From NCBI RefSeq assembly GCF_040869045.1, contig NC_090320.1, positions 247,318,978-247,382,977 on the forward strand: DNA of 64,000 nt, given 5' to 3'. The DNA is from Eurosta solidaginis. Its lineage: Eukaryota; Arthropoda; Insecta; Diptera; Tephritidae. Shown in pieces: positions 35,645 to 46,518 of the stretch. The position numbers and the translations under genes are program-made. The notes beneath the pieces are model-generated. The model saw only the letters and a list, made by a program, of their open reading frames with translations. It was not told where the DNA came from and ran no database searches. The stretch's first letter is position 1; every line of letters begins with the position of its first letter.

Positions 35645-36426
35645 AGTCAGTAGCTTATATTTGCTATAGCAACGTTTCCAACGTCAAATATACACACATT
35701 TTTGAACTCTCTCAATGTTGATGAATTTTGATTTTGAAATTTTAACAATAGCTATTCTTAACGCCATATCAGAAACAGAACTATTATAAAGATAGAGCTC
35801 AATTACCGAACCTAGATGAACAGCAACTTAGGTGCGAATTGTGTAAAATGAGTCATACATAATCTGGCCCTTAAAGTCTATCTAGATTGAAAACTTTTAA
35901 ATGAAGAATATATTCAACTTTTCCCCTTATAGGTTCGTTTTTAATAAAAAAATGTGTCAAAAATATATGAGCTTAGCCCCTCGTGTCACGTTAACTCTGA
36001 GTTAAAAATGTAAATTGCTAGAAGCTAGCTGATGAAGAAGTGAAATTCAAAAGCATGTCGTAGTAACCATCGCTGTTTGTAAACTTTGTAATTTCTCTCT
36101 AATATCCATAGTAAAGGAAGTAAAAATATCTGCTGCAGTCACTATGATCTAATATAGTATTGGTGTATCGATGCATATTCGTTTGTAACATGTACTAGAT
36201 ACATATTTACGTGTTATATGTACATACCTATAATGCATTTTACTCTAACAATCTATAAATTCCATTTTATTGCTGGTTGCTATGGTTTTGAATCTAACAA
36301 TGCAACACCATTACTTACTAACTTACAATGTGTGACAAACAATGCAATGCCTTAGTGCACTTTCGAATATGAAATGTTTGCTTGTTTTGCCCCATTAACT
36401 ATTTGCCGATTGCACACACACACACG
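35645..36426. other. Spacer with a SINE-like 3' fragment
   Basis: Positions 36012-36109 (plus) carry GAAGCTAGCTGATGAAGAAG, GTAACCATCGCTGTTTGTAA and TCTCTAATATCC, the 3' part of the SINE-like element at 38417-38727. The rest is unassigned. Confidence 0.55.
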
Positions 36427-36498
36427 CAGTGGCGGATTTGAATATTCGCCGCCCCTAGGCAATACATAACTTGCCGCCCTTATTTACACAATAATAAT

Positions 36499-37247
36499 CA
36501 GGCCTGTTCTGAATTCCGAATCGTTTTGAAAAGTAAAACGAGGCTGATTCCGATTCGATTTACTTTTGGTGATCTCACTTCCGATTTTAACAAATCGATT
36601 CGAAGTCGATTTCGAATCGTTTTCATTTCAAGTCAATAATCAAGCGAAACAGCTGTTTTTATTTATTTTCGTTTTAGGCCCGTTTATCAGTGGTTGGTTA
36701 AGCTAAGCTTACACTAAGCTTGCTTAAACTGTAGTCAAATTTAAACTCCAGTTAAACTACTGAGCAGTTTTTAGTCACAGTTTAAGGCCGCCTTTGGGGT
36801 ATGCTTTTTTGTGCGGCAACATTGGTTTTTTTGTTATCTAGATAATTTGTAGATTCGGCATCAGCTGGATTTTGTTTACCCAACAAACATGGAAAAAATT
36901 CTGCAGCGAAATGTATATCTAGTTCCGAAATTGATATCTAACATCATTATTTAATTATTCTTAAACCCGATAGTTCTCGAGTTGATATCCAACTTCATCC
37001 TTCAATCACTATCCAACCTTTCAGAAATTTAGTAAAATTAAAAGTTTTCCAGTTGATCTACAATGTCGTTAATATTTTCCAATTATTATCCTAATTTCGA
37101 GAGATTTTGAGAAATGTACAGTTCTCAAATGAATATTCATCCCATTTCTCCAGTTGATAAATCGAGTTGAGGTGGAGTTGAAAAAAATCTCCAAGGAGGT
37201 GCCACCAAAACCAACAAATTGGTCGGAATCGGGCCAGAACAGGCCCG
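36499..37247. mobile_element. TIR-bounded block, CAGGCCTGTTCTG ends
   Basis: It starts CAGGCCTGTTCTGAATTCCG and ends with the complement of CGGGCCTGTTCTGGCCCGAT. The left part is rich in 'cgattcg' and 'cgaatcg' motifs. It lies inside the hAT 5' or 3' untranslated region. No TSD is clear. It is probably a hAT-like MITE. Confidence 0.5.
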
Positions 37248-37372
37248 AATATTTAACACAATGATTGCGATTTTCAGTGCTTTATTACAGTGAAGTTTGT
37301 TGTTAATGAAATACATAACGAATTCAAGATAATCGACATTGGCATTAATGAGGTATTTAACCTTAATTTTTT

Positions 37373-37807
37373 CTAAACATTTCTCATTTCTTTGCGCCTT
37401 GATTTTTCAGCTTCGAATTCGCAAATGATATCATCACAATCGATAGATAAAAACAATTCCGATTCTATCGTCAACAACGCAAGATCATTCAGTTTGTCTT
37501 CGCCCAATGAAGATCTGATGTAGTTATTCGTGCGTTTTAAAACAGAAAACGATCTCTCTGCGCTACAATTTGGAATAGGAATTGAAACAAACATTCGCAA
37601 CGCAATGTCAACATTAGGGTAAGAGACCTATAAATTATGCTGTCTCAGCATTTTCAAAAGATCCAGCGGAGAATAATATGAAATGTTCTATTCGACGCAG
37701 TATGCCTTGATCTTGGGTGTAACAGTTGCTCAATTTAATGGATTTCTTACGAAATTCTTCGTTGCTTAGTTGTTTCATATCAGTGATAAGAGAAAATTTA
37801 GAATATG
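37373..37807 (-). pseudogene. hAT transposase, C-terminal part (ZMYM1-like)
   Basis: Two frames join with a shift and a stop near 37630-37640. The upstream frame (37807 to 37637) has SLITDMKQLSNEEFRKKS. The downstream frame (to 37373) has PNVDIALRMFVSIPI, then the dimerisation signature CSAERSFSVLKRTNNYIRSS and LALLTIESELF. The SAERSFS...R..MS/GE..L..LA...IE pattern is the hAT C-terminal dimerisation domain, as in ZMYM1-like transposases, which cut and paste DNA with 8-bp TSDs. The frame runs without a break into the block at 41200-41560 once element B is removed. The catalytic core is only partly present, so it is inactive. Confidence 0.85.
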
Positions 37808-38416
37808 TTTTTATACTCAGTTGAGCAGAGCTCACAGAGTATATTAAGTTTGATTGGATAACGGTTGGTTGTACATATATAAAGGAATCGAGATAGATAT
37901 AGACTTCCATATATCAAAATAATCAGGATCGAAAAAAAATTTGATTGAGCCATGTCCGTCCGTCCGTCCGTTAAACGATAACTTGAGTAAATTTTGAGGT
38001 ATCTTGATGAAATTTGGTATGTCGGTTCCTGAGCACTCATCTCAGATCGTTATTTAAAATGAACGATATCGGACTATAACCACGCCCACTTTTTCGATAT
38101 CGAAAATTTCCGAAAAGGTGCGATAATTCATTACAAAAGACAGGTAAAGCGACCAAACTTGGTAGGTGAGTTGAACTTATGACGCAGAATAGAAAATTAA
38201 TAAAATTTTGGACAATGGGTGTGGCACTGCCCACTTTTAAAAGAAGGTAATTTAAAATTTTTGCAAGCTGTAATTTGGCAGTCGTTGAAGATATCATGAT
38301 GAAATTTGGCAGAAACGTTACTCCTATTACTGTATGTACGCTTAATAAAAATTAGCAAAATCGGAGAAGGATCACGCCCACTTTTAAAAAAAAAATTTTT
38401 TAAGTAAAATTTTAAC

Positions 38417-38727
38417 TGATATTAGAGAAAAATTGTAAGTTTACAAACGGCGATGGTTACTAGGACATGTTTCTGAATTTCACTTCTTCATCAGCTAGCT
38501 TTTCGGGAGCTGAGCGTTGAACTCGAGTCTCCAACATTCACATCAGTGCAAGCCTTTTTTTTAGCTGCTACGCCATATGAATGTTCCGTTGTTCGCTGTA
38601 CAATTGGTCTCTAAGAGTTGCCTTTTTTGTTTATATTCCTTTTGATCACCATGTAGGCACATACACTCTGTATGTAGTTTATTCCTAATGGTGTGGATAT
38701 GATTTTTAGGCGTGCTTTTGAAAGCTT
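38417..38727 (-). mobile_element. SINE-like insertion with 14-bp TSD (family 2)
   Basis: It is flanked by AGTAAAATTTTAAC at 38403-38416 and 38728-38741. On the minus strand it contains an A-box-like TGGCGTAGCAGC (38564-38575) and, about 50 nt on, a B-box-like GAGTTCAACGC (38514-38524). Then come GCTAGCTGATGAAGAAGTGA and a TCTAATATCA end. Relatives: 59277-59450 (minus) and 36012-36109 (plus, 3' part). About 120 bp precedes the A box, longer than in a standard tRNA SINE, so the 5' part may be something else. Confidence 0.7.
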
Positions 38728-39424
38728 AGTAAAATTTTAACACAAAATTTAATATCTTTACAGTATATAAGTAAATTATGTCAACATTCAACTCCAGTAA
38801 TGATATGGTGCAACAAAATACAAAAATAAAAGAAAATTTCAAAATGGGCGTGGATTCGCCCTTTTTCATTTAATTTGTCTAGGATACTTTTAACGCCATA
38901 AGTCGAACAAAAATTAACCAATCCTTTTGAGATTTGGCAGGGGCATAGTTCTTACGACGCTACCTGTTTCCTGTGAAAATGGGCGAAATCGGTTGATGCC
39001 ACACCCAGTTTTTATACACAGTCGTCCGTCTGTCCTTCCGCATGGCCTTTAACACGATAACTTGAGCAAAAATCGACATATCTTTAATGAACTTAGTTCA
39101 CGTACTTACTTAAACTCACTTTATCTTGGTATGAAAAATGAATGAAATCCGACTATGACCACGCCCACTTTTTCGATATCGAAAATTACGAAAAATAAAA
39201 AAATGCCATAATTCTATACCAAATACGAAAAAAGGAATGAAACATGGTAAGGTAATTGGATTGTTTTATTGACGCGAAATATAACTTAAGAAAAAACTTT
39301 ATAAAATGGTTGTGACACCTACCATATTAAGTAGGAGAAAATGAAAAAGTTCTGCAGGGCGAAATAAAAAACCCTTAAAATCTTGGCAGGTATTACATAT
39401 ATAAATAAATTAGCGGTATCCAAC

Positions 39425-41100
39425 AGATGATGTTCTGGGTCACCCTGGTCCACATTTTGGTCGATATCTGGAAAACGCCTTGACACCACTCCCTTTTAAA
39501 ACTCTCATTAATACCTTTAATTTGATACCCATATCGTACAAACTCATTCTAGAGTCACCCCTGGTCCACCTTTATGGCGATATCTCGAAAAGGCGTCCAC
39601 CTATAGAACGAAGGAACACTCCCTTTTAAAAATACTCATTAACACCTTTCATTTGATACCCATATCGTACAAACAAAGTCTAGAGCCACCCCTGGTCCAC
39701 CTTTATTGCGATACCTCGAAAAGGCGTCCACCTATAGAACTAAGGCCCACTCCCTTTTAAAATACTCATTAACTCCTTTCGTTTGATACCCATATTGCAC
39801 AAACGAATTCTTGAGTCACCCCTGGCCCACCTTTATGGCGATATCTCGAAAGGGCGTCCACCTATGGAACTAAGGCCCACTCCCTTTTAAAATACTCATT
39901 AACTCCTTTCTTTTGATACCCATATTGTACAAACAAATTCTAGGGTCACCCCCGGTCCACCTTTATGGCGATATCTCGAAAATGCCACCACCTATACAAC
40001 AATCACCACTCCCTTTTAAAACCCTAATTAATACTTTTAATTTGATACCCATATCGTACAAACATATTCTAGAGTCACCCCTGGTCCACCTTTATGGCGA
40101 TATTTCGAAACGGCGTCCACCTATAGAACTAAGGCCCACTCCCTTTTAAAACCCTCATTAATACTTTTAATTTGATACCCATATCGTACAACATATTCTA
40201 GAGTCACCCTGGCCCACCTTTATGGCGATATCTCGAAACGGCGTCCACCTATGGAACTAAGGATTACTCCCTTTTAAAATACTCATTAACACTTTTCTTT
40301 TGATACCCATATTGTACAAAGAAATTCTAGGGTCACCCCTGGTCCACCTTTATGGCGATATCTCGAAACGGCGTCCACCTATGGAACTAAGGATTACTCC
40401 CTTTTAAAATACTCATTAACACTTTTCTTTTGATACCCATATTGTACAAACAAATTCTAGGGTCACCCCTGGTCCACATTTATGGCGATATCGCGAAACG
40501 GCGTCCACCTATGGAACTAAGGATTACTCCCTTTTAAATACTCATTAACACCTTTCATTTGATACCCATATCGTACAAACAAATTCTAGGGTCACCCCTG
40601 CTCCACCTTTATGGCGATATCTGGAAACGGCGTCCACCTATGGAACTAAGGATTACTCCCTTTTAAAATACTCATTAACACTTTTCTTTTGATACCCATA
40701 TTGTACAAAGAAATTCTAGGGTCACCCCTGGTCCACCTTTATGGCGATATCTCGAAACGGCGTCCACCTATGGAACTAAGGATTACTCCCTTTTAAATAC
40801 TCATTAACACCTTTCATTTGATACCCATATCGTACAAACAAATTCTAGGGTCACCCCTGCTCCACCTTTATGGCGATATCTGGAAACGGCGTCCACCTAT
40901 GGAACTAAGGATTACTCCCTTTTAAAATACTCATTAACACTTTTCTTTTGATACCCATATTATACAAACGCATTCTAGAGTCAACCCTGATCCACCTTTA
41001 TGGCTATATCCCTAAATGGCGTCCACCTATAGAACTATGGCCCACTCCCTCATAAAATATTCTTTAATGCCTTTCATTTGATACACATTCCAGGGTTTCT
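39425..41100 (-). repeat. 130-bp tandem array of element B, with higher-order repeat
   Basis: About 13 units of 129-131 bp. The plus-strand landmark GGTCCACCTTTATGGCGATA recurs through the array. From about 40300 to 40960 the array is homogenised as a two-unit (about 259-bp) block, with alternating 'aaacaaattctagggtcacccctgctcc' and 'aaagaaattctagggtcacccctggtcc' units. This differs from the alternation in element A, so each array was homogenised on its own. Confidence 0.85.
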
Positions 41101-41199
41101 CTCGGTTCATTTTCCTACATGGTTATTTTCCCTTATGTTGTCTCAACTGAGTATGTAATGTTCGGTTACACCCGAACTTAACCTTCCTTACTTGTTTGA

Positions 41200-41560
41200 T
41201 ATGCCTCACGTCTTCGTGTCAATTCTGCAAAAGTACGATCCAAGATAACGTTGAACGCGTTGACACGAAAGTTGTCACGGCCACTCAATTGAATACCAGA
41301 TTCCCATTTTCACCATGTCGTATATTTGGATTTCTTCTACGCATCCTCAGTGTTTTGTATTCCTGAATCGTTGAAATGGAGAGAGCTTTTTCTACATATG
41401 AAGCGAATTCTTCACGAGTATCAGAAACAACTTTGATGAGTCCGTTGAACAAAGTGATCATTCCGGAAATAGTCGTATTCACATTTTGTTATTTCTTGCG
41501 CACCGCACTGAATGAGACGTTAATAAGAAGCTCCATAAACCTTGCATAAGTGCAGCCTCC
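41200..41560 (-). pseudogene. hAT transposase, upstream part (ZMYM1-like)
   Basis: The minus-strand frame 41482-41285 reads TTISGMITLFNGLIKVVSDT, then EEFASYVEKALSIS, with an RMRRRNPNIRHG segment. A frameshift near 41280 leads to SGRDNFRVNAFNVILDRTFA, then ELTRRREAY at the junction with element B. This is the middle region of ZMYM1-like hAT transposases (the 'R.NFRV..F...LD' block before the dimerisation domain). No N-terminal zinc finger or catalytic start is recognisable above 41560. It is the partner of 37373-37807. Confidence 0.8.
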
Positions 41561-41821
41561 AAAAGTTCTAGTTGAAGTGAATTAGAAGTTTTATGCAAAT
41601 TTTTACGACTGCTATGCGAAAAAATTATTTACAGCTTCATTCTAATTTCGAAATGCATAAAAAAGAATGAATTATTTTTTTTTTTTAAATACAGACAAAA
41701 ATAGATACTATTTTAAGTCCAGCAAAATACGAATGCAATTTTTTTATTTTTTTTTTAATTGACTCCAATTTTGGCGCCCTAGGCTGTAGCCTACGTTGCC
41801 TATATGGTAAATCCGCCGCTG

Positions 41822-42269
41822 CATACCCACACACACACCAATAAACCCATTGTCCTTTGTGCATTTTGTGTAGTACTATTATTTGGCTATTAGTAAAACA
41901 AATACCAAAAGCATTACACAAAGGCAAAATGGTTGATGCAGATGTTGGGGTGGAGTGCTAGATGGACGATGAATTAGACCATTGTTAACAGTTTTTGGTT
42001 CAAAGAACTATGCTCCCAATAATGGTAAATGAAAAATGCTGTAACAAGACAAGCTATAATGAACTAAAAATGACAATTTAAAGTCCACATTTCGGCACAC
42101 ATAGACTAAATGAATCCATAGCATTACCAAAAGTTTGCTAAACGAGAAAACAGAAAAACCCTATCAAAAACCAGGACCTATGTTATAAAATAACTTCATC
42201 GTCTTAGTAAGTACTAGAAGTTTTCTTGGACCTATGCCACTTATTGCTTCTAGATCTGACAGCTGTATC
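41822..42269. other. Unassigned spacer
   Basis: No gene or repeat recognised. Confidence 0.4.
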
Positions 42270-43020
42270 ACTCCTAATTGCTGGAGCTCACCAACCCCCA
42301 CTCCTTATATCTCCTATCACCGAGCAAGCCTAATTTAAAGGCAAGTGACGCCAGGCAGTGTCCAGTCAGAATACCCGGCATAAATCCATATTCCCCTCTT
42401 TTTAATGATAGTAGTAACTTTGTTAGTCTAGGGTTGTGAGACCTGCATATGATCTTCGATATTTTACAGCCCCGCGCTTGGGTCTGCACCTTCTCCTGCT
42501 TGGCCAATCATGTGATACTCTCCCCTTACCTTAATCTCGCCCAATCTAATTGGCACGTCTAAGAAGCAAGCTTCGAGGAATGCGCACTTTTCAGCTAGTT
42601 CATCCGCCTTTTCATTCCCATATACCCTGGAACCCAATAAAGATGTATGCGTCTCCTTATTCTGATTCTTTTCAGGTATTGCTTAAACTCTAATACACTT
42701 TTAGAAGCTGTGCTATGCGAGATTATTGCCTTAATTGTTGTTTGGCTGTCAATATAAAAGTTGACGCGGTTGCAGTTTAAACTTTTTTCTTCCAGTGTTT
42801 CAACTTCTTTGTTTACGGCTACTACTTCCGTCTGACTAGCTCTACAGTGATCTGACAGCTTGTGTGATCTGTTTTTTCCGGATCAGCACAGTATACCGCA
42901 GACACTACTCCTTCCACTGCTTTCGAACCATCGGTGTATACGTGTATCACCCTTGCGCCAACCATCCACTTCTATTTTGGCTTTAAAAGCCCCTTCAAAG
43001 CGCAAATACAGAATGAAGTA
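42270..43020 (-). pseudogene. LINE RNase H domain remnant
   Basis: The minus strand keeps, in order with frame breaks, IHRWFESS, SHKLSDHCRASQTEVVAVNK, NFYIDSQTTIKAI, LYWVPGYMGM, then LSLKRGEYGFMPGILTGHC and AFKLGLLGDRRYKE. This is the RNase H order of I/R1-like LINEs: the (F)TDGS region decayed, the Q.E..A helix with its acidic residue, the DSQ..I strand and the WVPGH.G motif (here a Y replaces the catalytic-loop H). The C-terminal GHC region after RNase H is a usual tail in this group. No RT is found upstream on the same strand before 44018. Stops and substitutions show it is dead. Confidence 0.75.
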
Positions 43021-44018
43021 ATCTGTTCGTCCGGTAATTGATCAACGGTCGGGTAGTCTTAGCAACGTGGGTAACCTACGTGCGCGAAAAGGTATATTCA
43101 CAAAAAAGAGATGAAGCTTAGATGGGATGTTCTCAGATAGGATGTTCGGCACAATAGCTTACTGGAGATTTCATCAAGAGGTGCAGGTCGAAGTGTTTTA
43201 TAACAACCTTAAAACCACTTAAAATAAAAATTAGACAGTAACTCTTCAAATGGGTCCCCCTCTCGCCCCCATAACATTGTCCGAATTTCATATCCCACCC
43301 CGCCTAAAACCTTCAGTTTCGAACGGCCCGAAGAGACCGTTCCCAATGCTGCCTAAGCTGTTGATGTCACTCAACGTAGTTTTGCACAGCCGTATCGTTT
43401 TGTGTGGGAACGAAGTGTAGACCAAATGTGATATAGACAAAAAAATTGTGGCATAGGGAAAATTTACTCCGAGGTAGAATTATCAAATCTGAAGTCTGAA
43501 ATCAGCTGGAAGGCTGTTTCCGCGACATTTAGAGCAGTTTGCAATATTTGAATAACTCCGCAGGCAATGTCACATCAAATTGTGGGCTCGGCATAAGCAC
43601 CTTCCTAAGTGTTTCATGAAAATTCACGCCAGAATTGAAAACTTCCGTCCTTAGCATAGTTTTTGGGTAAAATTGGGCGCTATTCTATTGGCTTGTAGTT
43701 CAAATTCTTCACAGTCATGTCCTTCTGCGTCTACTTTTTCCCCTTTGAAAAGACACCTTGCTTCCTTCTTCAATTTACGGCAGCATTCACACACTTCTCG
43801 TTGTTTTCGAGCTGTATAGAGCGTCCACTTTTCGGCGTTCCTTACCGTATTAGATGCCCCAATTCGGTTATTATCGTGCCAACATTTAAAATACTGTATG
43901 CATGTCGTCCGCCTTTTGCAACATGGATGGTCTGTTTGTGTGCCTTTTGATCGTGTGATAGACATATTACCTTTAGCTGATTATGAACATGGGCACGGTG
44001 AAATTGAGCAGCCTAGCT
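43021..44018. other. Unassigned DNA with one open frame
   Basis: A 104-codon minus frame at 43651-43965 is cysteine- and lysine-rich (SKGTQTDHPCCKRR, then CECCRKLKKEARC) but shows no recognised zinc-finger spacing, and a plus frame of similar size overlaps it. I do not call it a gene. Confidence 0.35.
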
Positions 44019-44274
44019 CATATCGCTCATTTACTTCAATAGTGTCATAACTCAAAAAACACGACTTTCGCGTTAATAACATATAAACGTATCCAATATC
44101 ATGATCTATGTTGTATAAAAAAATTTTTGTGATCAGTTAAAAATTTATCACGTGCTATAAAAATGAAAATGTGCCTTTATATGCGCAACATATGGCAGTT
44201 AAAATCTTTGAATGGCTCTCCTGGAAATTTGTGTTTTTTGAGTTACGACACTATTGAAGTAAATGGGCGATATG
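44019..44274. mobile_element. 256-bp palindromic MITE
   Basis: CATATCGCTCATTTACTTCA at the left and TGAAGTAAATGGGCGATATG at the right are inverted copies, extended by AATAGTGTCATAACTCAAAA and its counterpart (about 45 bp, few mismatches). The centre is AT-rich and noncoding. The outermost CATATCGC/GCGATATG may include a palindromic target. The superfamily is unknown. Confidence 0.75.
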
Positions 44275-44936
44275 TGTCATAGTTTCCTGGAATTCATATC
44301 AGAGCATATAAGACAGCGGCATATTTTTATTTTCCGGCGTACTTTGAAGGTCGTATCAGGCACCAGGCACTCGAATCTGATGTATCTGTGTTCGATGTGG
44401 GCTTTTGCGGGGCAGCTGTCGGTCGGTATTGCCGAATGGGTATTGAGTAGCAGTGGTAGCAATGTGGACCAATTTTCTAGGCTGCCCTTCGCCTTAGGGT
44501 CACGTTAATATGGCCGACACGCTTAAGTGACGCAAACGGTATGATATCCTTTCTTCTGACTCTTTGAAATAAGAATATATAAAAAAACTTTACTTACCCA
44601 ACTTAGTTCTGGGTAAAACATTTCTTAAAATTGTCTCATTATTATTGAAGAAAAACCCACCCTCCCCTCTCCTGATGCCGAGCAACGGGTATTGATTATT
44701 AGTGCTGTCGGAATGGACGTGATTTCTAGCAGCTGTTGTATATTTGACGCATAACAAGAAGGGCTGCGATGTGTGGGAGGTTGGAAAGGACGTTATTTCA
44801 AGCCATCCGCCCAAAGTTACTGGAGCTGATGATAAGAGTGGGAGGTTGGAAAGGACGTGATTCCAAGCCACCCACCCAAATCATTGCGTATTTAATGTAG
44901 TTAGCAGATATATTTTTTATACGGAGAGTGTGTCAC
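44275..44936. other. Spacer with GGGAGGTTGGAAAGGACG repeats
   Basis: GTGGGAGGTTGGAAAGGACG occurs at about 44773 and 44839. The block from TTATTAGTGCTGT to this motif (44696-44793) recurs at 47315-47384 plus 48939-48962, where the MULE interrupts it. No gene seen. Confidence 0.55.
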
Positions 44937-45690
44937 ACATATCAATGTTTTTGCAGTACTTATTGAAGTCAGTACACAGTACACATGTGCTTATATGAAG
45001 CGGTTGAAAATGTTGAGATGGTCGAAAGGCAACATTAGATAAAATTTCACCGAGCAGAAAAGGGCTATTTACCATCCCTCTAAAAAGTTTTACTACAAAT
45101 AACACACACACGACTCCGTAACGTAGAGAGCTGGATAAGTTTTAAACGGCAGGAGTAGGGAGGAAGAATCCTTGAGGGGTCCCATCGTAAGTCCCTTAGC
45201 GCAAAAATCTGGAATTGCTTTTGAACCGACTATAATTTGTCGCAGTGCGTCTGGTAACGAGGGTTCCAGATTATCGAAGCGTATTCTAATATTGGCCGCA
45301 CCAAAGATATAAAGAGAGTTTCAGTAATATATGGATCATCGAATTATTTAGACCCTCGTTTGACGAACGCCAAAGTCCCTTTGGCTCTGTTCACGCAACC
45401 TTCTATGTGCAATTTAAAGTCGAGTTTAGGGTCCATCGTTACCCCAAGGTCTACAAAACTAATGACTTGGTTAATTGTGTAACCATCAATCACATACTCG
45501 TAGGATTGGTATGATTTCCTTGTAAAGCACATGAACTTGCACATCGGCAGGTTTAGTGACATTACATTTACACTACAACTACACCATTCAACTAGGCTAT
45601 TCAGATCCGATTGTATATTTGATCTATCCACAGGTGAGCGGATAGGCATAGGAAGTTTGATATCATCGGGCACATGTGTACCTGGTAGCC
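44937..45690 (-). pseudogene. LINE RT C-terminal fragment
   Basis: The minus frame 45673-45344 has SLNLPMCKFMCFTRK, the YVIDGYTINQVISFVDLGV palm-to-thumb segment and LHIEGCVNRAKGTLAFVKRG. After a stop it continues DDPYITETLFISLVRPILEY and ASIIWNPRYQTHCDKL, then RDLRWDPSRILPPY. A further frame change leads to GMVNSPFLLGEI (45111-44917). This is the standard order after the YADD box in jockey/CR1-group LINEs. The RT core itself is missing above 45690. Inactive remnant. Confidence 0.8.
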
Positions 45691-46518
45691 GAATCTCTTG
45701 ATTTCAATTCAAATCTGTTAAGATTTTGGTCTATCTAGCCAACCAACGATACTTTGTACTGAGTAGAACATTAAAAAAAAATTCTCTCTCCTCGGACAAA
45801 ACTAACCCTCATAAATCATATTTACTTGTGCTAATTTATTGCTCGGCATGATGGACGATATCAAAAGAAGATGGGATGGTCCTTGGATTCAGTGTTTGGC
45901 AGCAGAGGAAATAGGAGATCTTTACTGAGCTTAGTTGGGAAGGTGGAGGCTTAACTGATCTCCCTTGGTGTTCCCATTTGACGTCAACTATCGCAAAGCT
46001 ACGATAACTGGCGTGGATGTGAACTGGCGTTTCATCATCCAGCAACAGATTTGTGTATCGGATAAATTCGACTTACTTGACAGATTTGTGTATCGGATAC
46101 ATTCAAATTACTAAGAAGATATCGTAGAATACAGCGTCCCGCATGGTAACCAGTGAGAGTTCGTAGGGTCTATGTTAAATTAACGAGGTTGAATCGTTGT
46201 TGGGAGCGTAAACAATTTTCTCAGTTACTTATAGTTTTTATAGTGTGCGACTTTCTGAGTTCGCCGAAGAGCTCTGGACCATAGAATGTTGCAATAGCAC
46301 ATACAAATAAACCCTTATTTTTGGTTCACACATCATTTAGGACTCCAATGCATTCTTCATACGCTAGCTTAGAAGTAGTTGTGTGAGACTTTAAGGCACG
46401 CAAGGCTACCTGATTGTTTCACATAATGAGGAAACTCCTCGACAATAAGCCCTTCCCTAGACGTTCCTTACCGCAATCTTATATTGCATGGATTTCTGTC
46501 AGCAAAATCATCCCATTA
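45691..46518. other. Unassigned DNA
   Basis: No domain recognised in short frames on either strand. Confidence 0.4.

Larger units (their letters stand above)
37808..41198 (-). mobile_element. Tandem-array element B (3.4 kb), inserted in hAT transposase
   Basis: Same family as element A in the opposite orientation: plus-strand left end TTTTTATACTCAGTTGAGCA, right end GTTCGGTTACACCCGAACTT followed by CCTTACTTGTTTG. It is flanked by a perfect 5-bp repeat ATATG (37803-37807 and 41199-41203). Removing it with one ATATG joins the transposase codons for RREAY to SKFSL in frame. Inside are unique DNA, a 311-bp SINE-like insertion and the 130-bp array (39425-41100). No ORF of its own. The TSD is unexpected for a Helitron-type element. 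Confidence 0.85.
36427..41821 (-). mobile_element. hAT element with nested insertions
   Basis: The ends are CAGTGGCGGATTTG and CAGCGGCGGATTTACC (read inward), a classical hAT terminal repeat. The transposase is on the minus strand in two blocks (41200-41560 and 37373-37807). The flanks are CA-rich microsatellite (CACACACG left, CATACCCA right), so the 8-bp TSD cannot be confirmed. Nested inside are element B (37808-41198), which itself contains a SINE-like insertion, and a TIR-bounded block (36499-37247). Without insertions the element would be about 1.25 kb or somewhat more. Confidence 0.8.

Noticed and set aside
39913..40149. 78-codon open frame with repeated 'VHLYGDIS' peptide
   Set aside because: It is a translation of the 130-bp tandem array of element B; the peptide repeat follows from the DNA repeat and is broken in other units.
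36411..41830. 8-bp TSD for the hAT element with CAGYGGCGGATTT ends
   Set aside because: The flanks are CA microsatellite and match only loosely (CACACACG against CATACCCA); not claimed.
43651..43965. Cysteine/lysine-rich 104-codon frame, possible zinc-finger exon
   Set aside because: Cysteine spacing fits no zinc-finger class I know, an opposing frame overlaps it, and no splice sites or neighbours support it. Kept only as an unassigned frame.
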